Source: an uncultured Bacilli bacterium
GTDB taxonomy: Bacteria > Bacillota_I > Bacilli_A > RF39 > UBA660
Assembly: GCA_934098735.1 (NCBI GenBank)
Contig: CAKOOS010000015.1
Span: 1 to 24,258 of the forward strand
DNA: 24,258 bases
Direction: 5' to 3'
Under the pieces are notes generated by a model. That model was not told the origin of the DNA. It saw only the letters and a list, made by a program, of their open reading frames with translations, and made no database searches. Of the stretch, positions 6,882 through 14,009 are shown in pieces. Within the stretch, counting starts at the first letter, position 1; each line of letters opens with the position of its first letter. A program made the position numbers and the translations under genes.

Positions 6882-7513
6882 TGACAACTATATATATATT
6901 GAGACATTCTCAACCTTTTAGAAAATTATTGGGAAACTATAATGCTAATGAACTAGAACAAATCAGAAATGAAAAGAATATGCTAAGTGTTGATGGCGAA
7001 AGACTAGCAGAAGAAATGAGTAGACGTGATGAATTGCAAAACATTGATGTACTTTACTCATCTCATTATGTAAGAGCAATGTGTACGGCAAAATATATTT
7101 CAGATAGAAATAATATCTTGCTAAATGTTGATGAAAGATTTGGCGAAAGAAGATTTGGTGTCAATGATATGTCCGAATTACCAAAAACTTTTTTTGAAGA
7201 CCAATTTAGAGACTGGAATTATAAACTTGATAATGGTGAAAGTGCTAATGAAGTTTGTGAAAGAATGTATAACGGAATAATGGATGTATTAAGCGAACAT
7301 CCTAACAAACAAATTGCCATTGTGTCACACGGAACGGCTATTTCAACTCTACTATCAAAATGGTGTGATGTAGTTTTAAATGAAGATACAAAATTGATAG
7401 AAATGTACTTTAATAAGAAATTAGTGTTTGACGGAGACTGGAAATGTCCTGAACTATTTAAACTAGAGTTTGATGATAATAATATGCTAATATCAATAAA
7501 TAATATCAGATAA
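6881..7513 (+). CDS. Histidine phosphatase superfamily protein
   Basis: This 210-aa phosphoglycerate-mutase-like phosphatase has the N-terminal LRHSQP with the phospho-accepting His9 (Gly of RHG replaced by Ser). It also shows SSHYVRAMCTA with Arg65, the acidic DERFGERRFG (84-93) and the second catalytic His150 in VSHGTAI. All four catalytic positions of the family are present, so it should be active. The substrate cannot be read from the sequence. It overlaps the HIT-like gene by one base and is preceded by TTGGAGG. Pairing with a HIT-like protein on the same operon suggests linked nucleotide or phosphoester chemistry (inference). Confidence 0.85.
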   Translation: MTTIYILRHSQPFRKLLGNYNANELEQIRNEKNMLSVDGERLAEEMSRRDELQNIDVLYSSHYVRAMCTAKYISDRNNILLNVDERFGERRFGVNDMSELPKTFFEDQFRDWNYKLDNGESANEVCERMYNGIMDVLSEHPNKQIAIVSHGTAISTLLSKWCDVVLNEDTKLIEMYFNKKLVFDGDWKCPELFKLEFDDNNMLISINNIR

Positions 7514-7528
7514 TTTAGGAGGTAATTT

Positions 7529-9013
7529 ATGACACTACAAGAACAATATACAGAATTACAAAAACATAGAAAACAACAATCGTTAGATGTAATAAATAGC
7601 AAAAAAAGAATGGCTTGAGAATATTTTAGAAATCTAGTGTTGGTAAATAATTTAGAACAAAATATGAGCAAAAGATTTAGTTTATTTTATGCTCCAGTAA
7701 GACAAATTAGAGGGTCAAATATGACTTGTTGGCCATTCCAAGATGGTTCAAAAGAAATATATATTGATGAGGCTTTTGCTTTAAATAACCCACAAATAAC
7801 AAATATTCAAATTACTCACGAGGTTTTACACGGCTTGAGTCAAATGAAAGATGGAAATCAATATTTCTTTGGCCATCAGTATCAAGGAAATGGTCAAAGC
7901 ATATACACTGGAATTGATGAGGCAACTACTCAATTATTTGCAGAAGACATTGAACAATGTCAGTTAGGCGAAGAAGAAGACTATTTATATTTTGTTAAAA
8001 ATACAATGCGAGTTATGAAGATTATTTTTGGTGCTGATAAATTGGCAAATCAATATCTAAATAACAATAATCAGTTTGAGCAAGAGTTTGATAAACTTAC
8101 TAATGGAAAATTTAGTTCGTTTGCTAGTTTAATGAATGAGGTTTATACTTTAAGCAAAACAAAACATTACTCTAAACTTGATGATAAGGGCATTGAGTTA
8201 TTAGAAACTAGAAAACAACAAATAATAAATTTTGTTAAAGGACTAGTTGAATCAGTTTCAAAAACTAACCCACAAATATCAGAAAATCTTTTAAATGAAA
8301 TACAAGATAAGAATTTTACAAATCAAATTGGTGTTAAACAAAATAATATTGAATACGCATATTTTCTTCACGGAACGGCAAATCAAAGCTCGGAAACTTT
8401 AGAAGATATTTTCAATAATGGTTTGATATTAGAGGGTGATACATCATTAAGTCTACATTCAACGTTAGCCCCAATTAGTGACGAATATATTAAAAAACAA
8501 GGTTTAGAAAGTATAATGCAGTCATACTCTCAATTAGAAGACTTTAATTCAGTATTTCTAATTAAAATACCAAAAGAATATTTATCTTGTATGCCTCATA
8601 GAGACGGAAGTGTTGATATTCCTATGCCACTATGGAAAAATACTGGCAATGGAAATAGTGTTTTTTGCCCTCACTTAATTCAAGGTGTATATAATAAGAG
8701 TATTAACCAAGGTATTACTAATACAAACTTCTGCCCAATATATAATCCTAATGGTATGGCATATTCTTGGGAACAATTTAATGTTTTTGCTGGCTATGAT
8801 AGAACTGATTTAATGAGCGAATATAAACAAAGGCAACTTACTTCTTTCGCGCAACAATATGCAAGTGATAATGCTAGAGGAACTTTTAATCAAGTAGTTA
8901 GATATTATCAAAGTAAGTTTGGACAATTAGCACAACCCCAATTATTTGATAGTAGCGAATATAGAATGTTATTAGAGCAAACTATAAATCAAAATAATAA
9001 TTTTAAAAAATAA
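7529..9013 (+). pseudogene. HExxH metallopeptidase-like protein with a second, HGT-motif domain; frame broken by TGA
   Basis: The frame opens at ATG 7529 with a perfect AGGAGG six bases upstream. It meets TGA at 7616-7618 (codon 30), then continues open to 9013. Counting from the codon at 7637, the first domain has the zinc-protease motif HEVLH (61-65) and a downstream GIDEATT that could supply a third ligand. The C-terminal half has YFLHGT (242-247) followed by LEDIFNNGLIL, the pattern seen in several ADP-ribosyltransferase folds; this is a weak likeness. No ribosome site is visible before ATG 7664, so translation after the TGA is doubtful unless it is read through. The function of the intact protein is unknown. 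Confidence 0.6.
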
Positions 9014-9015
9014 TT

Positions 9016-9040
9016 AAAAACGCAATTTTTTGCGTTTTTT
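9016..9040. terminator. Bidirectional terminator after the cargo genes
   Basis: AAAAACGCAA (9016-9025) pairs with TTGCGTTTTT (9030-9039 region) around TTTT, with T-runs on both strands. On the minus strand it would end the full-length integrase mRNA that forms only in the excised circle (stop at 9075-9077). Confidence 0.85.
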
Positions 9041-9074
9041 CAACAATTATTATTTTAATTTGAAATATACTATT

Positions 9075-9229
9075 TTAAAGTCCTAATGATAAAGTTATTA
9101 CTAATTTATCAATATGGACTTTTCCTTGTTTTGTACCTGTACCAATAGTAATATTGGTATTTATTTTATAATCAAAATTTATTATATCTAATGTTTTAAA
9201 ATAATATGGCATATGTGTTCCATAAGAGT
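9075..9229 (-). other. Latent 3' exon-like segment of the element C integrase
   Basis: This end of element C has no gene of its own. Read on the minus strand from the GT core, it is open for 50 codons and stops at TAA (9075-9077). In the circular form it is joined in frame to integrase codon 578, replacing the chromosomal ending TNI-stop. The predicted tail starts SYGTHMPYYF and ends VHIDKLVITLSLGL, with an alternating hydrophobic pattern like a real fold. This is a reading made by joining the two ends on paper. Confidence 0.65.
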
Positions 9230-10061
9230 ATCAACTGAAGATCAAGCTCGTGTGGGCTTTAGTTTACCAGAGCAAGAAAAAAGACTTCGCGCTATGTGTG
9301 AGTATAAAGGTTATGAAATATATAAACTTTATAAAGATGCTGGTATAAGTGCTAAAACTGGTAATTATAGACCTGCATTTGAAGAATTATTACAAGATAT
9401 TAAAGATAAGAAATGTAATACCATTGTTGTATTAAAATTAGATAGATTAACAAGAAGTGTTTATGATTGGGAAAATATATTAAAGTTTTTGGAAGAAAAT
9501 GATGCTTACCTAGATTGTGCTAATGATGATATTAATACTACTAATGCTAACGGAAAAATGATTTCAAGAATATTAACTTCTGTATCTCAACAAGAAATAG
9601 AAAGAACATCAGAAAGAACTAAAATAGGTCTTGCTGGTGCAATTAAATCTGGTCATATTCCAGGACATACTCCTTTTGGTTATAAGCGAGAAGGAAAATT
9701 AATGGTTCCTGATATTACAACAAAACATATAGTTGAAAGAATGTATCAATTATATTTTGAAGGTAATTCTTATCAAACTATTGCTAATATATTTAATGCT
9801 GAAAATGTAGGTAATAAAAAATGGAGAGATAATACAATACTTGAAATGATAGAAAATCCAATTTATAAAGGTGATTATTTACATGGAAAAAGAAATAAAT
9901 ATCCAGCTTATTATGAAGATGTAGTTGAACCAATAGTTAGTAAAGAAATGTGGGAAAATTGTCAAGTTCAACAACAAAAGAATTCTAGAAGTTATCAAAG
10001 ATACCAAATTTATTTATTCTTACAAAAACTTAAATGTCCAGTTTGTGGAAGGATAAGTTAA
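9213..10061 (+). pseudogene. Serine recombinase of element A, middle part
   Basis: From 9230 this continues the gene begun at 3619. It has the catalytic STEDQAR, LKLDRLTRSVYDWENILKF, TSVSQQEIERTSERTKIG and the recombinase domain up to the first half of a zinc ribbon (LKCPVCGRI). It then meets TAA at 10059-10061. The first six codons (ATG 9213, MCSIRV) come from the arm of element C, which by chance or design again encodes I-R-V before the catalytic Ser. The second Cys pair of the ribbon is missing, so a deletion has occurred at about 10055. The rest of the gene follows in another frame. The DNA-binding part is damaged, so it is probably inactive. Confidence 0.85.
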
Positions 10062-10719
10062 ATATGTTGATGATACTATTGCTGAACTTGAAAGACAAAT
10101 ACTGGAACAAGAACAAGTAAAAGAACTAAAATTTACACCAGAAGATATATTAATCAAAAGAGATATGGACTTTATCAATAGAGTTAAATTACCAATGCTA
10201 TATAAAGCAATTGTTGAGTGTTGGGAAGATTTAGATCGCGAAGAAAAATCTAGAATAATAGTGAATTATATTGATGATATTAAACTTACTAAAAATAGTT
10301 TAAATCAATATGTAGTTGAAAGTGTAAATTTTAGAACAACATTCTATAAAGATTTTAAAAAGTTATATGATGATGGCTTTATAGATTGGAAAAGAAAATT
10401 CATATATGATTTTAATGGTATAAGAATAGATAGTAAAGTTAGATATAGTGAATATCTACCATTTAAAAAAGTATATGAGCATTTAAAAAGATTAAGTGAT
10501 TGCTATGATGTATCATTCTATAAGGGAACGTATTATAAAGATACTGAAATGGTAGATATGCTACCTTTAAAGAAAGGTGAAGTAATTGTAAGAATGTTTC
10601 CTACTGAAGAAGATGATTCAAATAAAGATAGAATTGGTATGGGTATGATTTGTGTTAGTGATAGTCCTAATGATATATATGTTGATTATCATGATTTATT
10701 TGAATCAATACCAGAATAA
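10060..10719 (+). pseudogene. Serine recombinase of element A, C-terminal part
   Basis: This is an open frame beginning KYVDDTIAELERQ, a coiled-coil opening typical of the region after the zinc ribbon in large serine recombinases. It continues through VECWEDLDREEKSRIIVNYID, a common C-terminal segment of these enzymes, and ends with a tail rich in acidic residues (TEEDDSNKDRIG). It lies in a different frame from the piece ending at 10061, and the zinc ribbon centre is missing between them. An ATG at 10165 exists, but no ribosome site points to independent expression. Confidence 0.7.
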
Positions 10720-10781
10720 ATACGAACACGTTTTGTTTTTACGATAGTAAAAATGAAAGTGAGAAAAGTATTTATTTTGGA

Positions 10782-10949
10782 ACTTTATGTAGTTTTAACC
10801 ATTACGAAGTTTTGGTTATTACGAAATAAAGTAAACGGATTCTAAGGTGTTAAACCTTAGCCCACTGGATATTTTGTATGCTCGTCGTACAAAATTCCTA
10901 GGGGGTTAGAAATTTTGGATGACCAAAATGACCACTTTAGTGGTCATTT
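10782..10949. other. Candidate oriT / regulatory region before the element A relaxase
   Basis: The 248 bases between the recombinase remnant and the relaxase hold several structures. ACTTTAT/ATAAAGT (10782-10788 / 10826-10832) encloses a repeated ATTACGAA (10801 and 10818). CTAAGGT/ACCTTAG pairs at 10842-10860, ATTTTGTA/TACAAAAT at 10871-10895, and ATTTTGG/CCAAAAT at 10912-10929. An 11-bp perfect palindrome has arms AAATGACCACT (10926-10936) and its complement (10939-10949). MobV oriT sites lie just upstream of the relaxase gene and contain inverted repeats, so this is the place to expect one. I could not match a known nick sequence. Confidence 0.45.
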
Positions 10950-10967
10950 CTAGAAAGGAGGAAAACT

Positions 10968-12305
10968 ATGTCAGAACTTGCTTATTCATTACATTTAGGT
11001 AGTGATAAAAACAGAAAAAATATATCTAAACAAAATGGTAAAAATAATTTAAGTGAAACAACTTCTTTACCAAATAATGCTATTCAAAATGTAAGACAAT
11101 TATCAAAAGTGGATAAACATAATTATAGAAAGTATGATGATAATCAAGAACTAATTGAAATAGTTAGAGGTACTTCTTCGCCTCTTGATGAGGTTAAAGA
11201 ATTATACTTAAGTGAATTTGAAGAAGCAAGATTAGAATATAATTCAAAGCAATCTAGACCTAGTAGAATGATAGATAATTATTTTGAAAATGTTTCTAAT
11301 AACGAAAAGAAAGATCTTGCTTGTGAAATCATTCTTGAAATTGGAGATAAAGAATACTAAGATACTAAAGATGAAAACTTTAAAAAGAAAATGTCTGAAG
11401 TATATAAAAAACAAGTTGATGATTTAGAAATGCTTGTTCCTAATTTTAAAGTAGCTAGTGCCATTATTCATTATGATGAAACAAGTCCGCATTTACATAT
11501 TGTTGGTGTTCCAATAAAATATAAGAATAAAAATGGTATGGAAAAACAAGTCGGTAAATCTGATGTATTTACAAAAGAATTGCTTATAAGATTACAAGAT
11601 AAAATGAGAACTTTATGTATTGAAGAATTTAATCAAGTATATATTTTAGATTCTACTTTAAAGAAAAAACAAAAAGGTAGAAACAGAGATATTCATGTTT
11701 CTAATATGGATAACTATATTGAAATAAAAAAACAAATTGAAAAGAATACTGAAAACTTAAAACAAGCAAATAAAAAATCTTTAGAGTTAAAAAATAATTC
11801 AAAAGATATAAAAGATAAAATAGATAAACTTAAAACATCTAAACTTAATAAAGATAATTATATTTTATCAAAGGAAGATAAAGATTATTTTATCGACTTT
11901 ATCAAACAAGTAGATAATACTAATAAAGAATATGATAAAATACAAACTCTATCTAATACATTAGTCAATGCTCACGAACAATTAAAAGGGAAAAATAATA
12001 CAATAAAAACTCTTATTGAAAATAATGAAGCACTTAAATTAAGAGTTAAAGCATTAAATGATACCATTAAAGAAAAAGATAATGAAATATCATTTTTAAA
12101 ATCTAAACTTCACGATTTGAAAAATACATTAGATTATTGGAAAGATAAGTTTGAAAAATTAATATCGTTCTTACATGATAAACTTCATAGTTGGTATGAT
12201 AAATATATTGATGTTGTTAATGATATGTATGATGATAAGGTTTTAGACTATGATGATATTGAAGATTTAGATTTAAGCAAAGAAAAGGACGATTTTGAGA
12301 GATAA
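10968..12305 (+). pseudogene. mobV: MobV-family relaxase of element A, with one in-frame stop
   Basis: MobV relaxases nick at oriT to mobilise plasmids and elements. Motif I is seen in HNYRKYDDNQ (His51-Asn52), where the His is the nucleophile in this family. The metal-binding motif HYDETSPHLHIVG lies near 11469-11507. A long Lys/Glu coiled coil forms the C-terminal half and the protein ends EKDDFER. Frame and alignment to element B show one continuous gene with a TAA at 11358-11360, where the element B copy has TGG (Trp). The part from ATG 11391 could be made separately but lacks motif I and a ribosome site. The gene starts after AAAGGAGG (10954-10961). Confidence 0.85.
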
Positions 12306-12306
12306 A

Positions 12307-12335
12307 TTGTCAAATATAATAAAATACGGTATAAT
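12307..12335 (+). promoter_or_regulatory. Strong promoter of the 128-aa gene
   Basis: TTGTCA (12307-12312), exactly 17 bases, TATAAT (12330-12335). This is the closest match to consensus in the window. The ribosome site CGGAGGT (12341-12347) follows directly, so the gene has its own short transcript. Confidence 0.75.
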
Positions 12336-12352
12336 GTTTTCGGAGGTATTTT

Positions 12353-12739
12353 ATGAGTGAAATTAAAATTAACATGACTACAAAACCAGATTATAACAAT
12401 TTGACTGTAGCAGTTTCTATTCAATCACCAGAGAGAAATCATATTATTATGTCAAAGGACATACATTCTGCAGAAGAAAGTTATATTGTAAAAAGAGATG
12501 AAGCACAACTTGCTCAAGATAAAGAATGCTATGATAGAGCAAGAGCTGTTTGTAAATGGGCTTCAACTTGTGGAGCAACAATAAAGGCTCAACGTGTTGA
12601 ACAAGGACAATTACATTTTGTTTTTGGCTTTCCTTCATTAGAACAATTGAAAGAGTTCCATGAAAGCGCAAGTATTAATATTGGTGGAGCAACAATGACT
12701 GCAGAAGATTTTGAACAAGCAAACGGAAGAAGAAGATAA
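12353..12739 (+). CDS. Hypothetical 128-aa cargo protein of element A
   Basis: I do not recognise this protein. It is 128 aa, mixed alpha/beta in feel, with no signal peptide or membrane segment, two cysteines close together (VCKWASTC) and a basic end NGRRR. It has its own strong promoter, a good ribosome site and its own terminator, so it is an independent monocistronic gene at the right end of element A just before att-like site 2. Its Ala/Gln-richer composition differs from the Asn/Lys-rich neighbours. The autonomous promoter makes an expressed accessory function plausible; nothing in the sequence says which. Confidence 0.8.
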   Translation: MSEIKINMTTKPDYNNLTVAVSIQSPERNHIIMSKDIHSAEESYIVKRDEAQLAQDKECYDRARAVCKWASTCGATIKAQRVEQGQLHFVFGFPSLEQLKEFHESASINIGGATMTAEDFEQANGRRR

Positions 12740-12747
12740 TATTAATA

Positions 12748-12777
12748 AATCACGATTTTGATATTTCGTGATTTTTT
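12748..12777 (+). terminator. Terminator of the 128-aa gene
   Basis: AATCACGA (12748-12755) pairs with TCGTGATT (12766-12773), followed by T's. Confidence 0.8.
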
Positions 12778-12886
12778 ATCTAATAAATATAGATAATTTA
12801 ATAAATTCATGTTATATTATATACGGAACTGATATTTATTAGTAGTTCTTTTAGATATAAGTGTTCAAAATAGGCTCTTGTATCGC

Positions 12887-12918
12887 ACCATTGACGAATC
12901 TGTTCGAACTATTCGAAC
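12887..12918 (+). repeat. att-like site 2, junction of elements A and B
   Basis: ACCATT (12887-12892), four bases, AATCT (12897-12901), then the inverted repeat GTTCGAA/TTCGAAC (12902-12908 / 12912-12918). All 11 fixed positions agree with the site at the ssrA end and with site 3. Confidence 0.6.
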
Positions 12919-12930
12919 TTTAAATATATG

Positions 12931-12957
12931 AATCAATCAGAAATGATTGATTTTTTC
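12931..12957 (+). terminator. Hairpin terminator after att-like site 2
   Basis: AATCAATC (12931-12938) pairs with GATTGATT (12945-12952), followed by a T-run. It is in the same place relative to the att motif as the ssrA terminator. Confidence 0.75.
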
Positions 12958-12990
12958 GTTTCTTAAAAAAATCATAGAAAGGATTTGTCT

Positions 12991-13263
12991 ATGGTAAATA
13001 TTATTAAAGAAGAAATTGAAATTAAAGAATCTTTAGAATCGAGGTTAAGAGTAATATGTGAGTTTTGTAATACTACACCAATAATAGAAAATGGAAGTAT
13101 TAGAAGAATTGATAAAACTAATTTAGCTTATATTGAGCCACATAGAATATATATTAAAAACAATCTATATCTAGCATTTAATTATTCAAGTGATATATAT
13201 GTTAATAATTTAGGTAAAAAGATTAAATTATCAAAACTTGATGATTATATAAAACAAGCATAG
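12991..13263 (+). CDS. 90-aa CxxC protein at the left end of element B
   Basis: Paralogue of the protein at 3114-3386: equal length, MVNIIKE start, CEFC at Cys23/Cys26, and the shared GSIRRI..TNLAYIEPHRIYIK core. The ATG at 12991 is preceded by GAAAGGAT, and an upstream TTG (12985) is less likely. It appears intact although the recombinase and relaxase of the same element have decayed, as is also true of the A copy. That suggests this small protein is still under selection. Family and function are not recognised; position suggests a role at the att site or in control of the recombinase. Confidence 0.75.
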   Translation: MVNIIKEEIEIKESLESRLRVICEFCNTTPIIENGSIRRIDKTNLAYIEPHRIYIKNNLYLAFNYSSDIYVNNLGKKIKLSKLDDYIKQA

Positions 13264-13266
13264 GTC

Positions 13267-13295
13267 TTGACTTTTGAAATAAAAACTATTATTAT
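13267..13295 (+). promoter_or_regulatory. Promoter of leader ORF and recombinase, element B
   Basis: TTGACT (13267-13272), 17 bases, TATTAT (13290-13295). It lies between the CxxC gene and the leader ORF, as in element A. Confidence 0.6.
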
Positions 13296-13352
13296 AAGTA
13301 ACCAATAAATGACAAGCAGTATCCGTCTTTTATTAGAAAGCGAGGTACATCT

Positions 13353-13427
13353 ATGGTCAAATACACAATTCATTTAAATAAAATTTATAATAGAAATATA
13401 AGAGGAGTTAAGAGTATTACTTGTTAA
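13353..13427 (+). CDS. Leader peptide (24 aa) before the recombinase of element B
   Basis: A 24-codon ORF (MVKYTIHLNKIYNRN... ending SITC) with ribosome site GAGGT (13342-13346). Its final codons run through the rising arm of the terminator at 13400-13448, and its TAA (13425-13427) lies in the falling inner arm. The layout equals that of element A although the peptide differs. Translation is not proven. Confidence 0.5.
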   Translation: MVKYTIHLNKIYNRNIRGVKSITC

Positions 13428-13448
13428 TGCTTTTGTCTCCTCTTTTTC
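13400..13448 (+). terminator. Attenuator-type terminator before the recombinase of element B
   Basis: Outer stem AGAGGAG (13401-13407) with CTCCTCT (13437-13443); inner AGTATTA (13413-13419) with TAATGCT (13425-13431, one wobble); T-run after 13443. The inner stem sequence is shared with element A. Confidence 0.8.
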
Positions 13449-13470
13449 GTAGAAAAAGGAGTGATAAAGT

Positions 13471-14006
13471 ATGAATGAAGAAAAGAAAATAGCAGGACTT
13501 TATATTCGTGTAAGTACCGAAGATCAAGCAAGAGAAGGATTTAGTTTACCAGAACAAGAAAAGCGTTTAAGGACTATGTGTGAGTTTAAAGGATACGAAG
13601 TATATAATGTATATGAAGAACTATTACAAGATATAAGAGATAAAAAATTAAACACTATTGTTGTATTAAAATTAGATAGATTAATACGTTCAGTTGCTGA
13701 CTGGGAAAAGATTCTTACTTTCTTAGAAGAAAATGATGCTTACCTAGATTGTGCTAATGATGATATAAATACTACTAATGCTAATGGTAAAATGATTTCT
13801 AGAATACTTACATCGGTTTCACAACAAGAAATTGAAAGAACATCAGAGAGAACAAAAATAGGACTTGCAGGAGCTATTAAGGTTGGTCATATTCCACATC
13901 AAGCACCTTTAGTTATAAACATGAAGATAAGAAATTAGTAATTGATTATGCAACTAAAGATGTCGCTATTAGAATATTTAATATGTATCATGATGGATTA
14001 TCATAA
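13471..14006 (+). pseudogene. Decayed large serine recombinase of element B
   Basis: The start MNEEKKIAGLYIRVSTEDQAR keeps the catalytic Ser. Compared with the element A copy, residues between GYEVYNVY and EELLQDI are missing (an in-frame loss of about 16 codons including the D-A-G-I-S motif). After HIPHQAPL the frame shifts near 13908. In the next frame GYKHEDKKLVIDYATKDVAIRIFNMYHDGLS can be followed to a TAA at 14004-14006. All later parts (recombinase domain, zinc ribbon, coiled coil) are gone, and the sequence runs straight into the relaxase remnant. It cannot be active. Confidence 0.88.
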
Positions 14007-14009
14007 GAT

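Larger units (their letters stand above)
3658..9229. mobile_element. Element C: serine-integrase element inserted in the element A recombinase gene
   Basis: The two junctions share a GT dinucleotide (3658-3659 and 9228-9229). Joining the outer flanks restores an uninterrupted recombinase frame across I-R-V-S-T. Joining the inner ends gives a palindromic attP (arms CATAAGA and TCTTACG around GT) with 15 of the first 19 arm positions paired, the form expected of a large serine integrase site with a 2-bp core. The element is about 5,570 bp. It holds an integrase and a SHOCT-like gene on the minus strand, a structured non-coding block, and three cargo genes on the plus strand. The exact core is inferred from symmetry. 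Confidence 0.85.

Noticed and set aside
7529..7670. Reading TGA as Trp (Mycoplasma-type code), suggested by M-A-TGA-E-Y-F in the third cargo gene
   Set aside because: Intact genes use TGG for Trp throughout, and TGA ends the PPTase gene and the second GT8 gene. A mutation is simpler.
7219..7671. Minus-strand 150-aa ORF across the phosphatase gene end
   Set aside because: It is opposite a gene with all catalytic motifs; its Cys/Ser/Phe-rich composition is typical of antisense reading.
12868..12890. A tRNA or tmRNA 3' fragment ending ...GCACCA before att-like site 2
   Set aside because: Beyond ACCA there is no clear T-arm or acceptor pairing; only the short att motif is supported.
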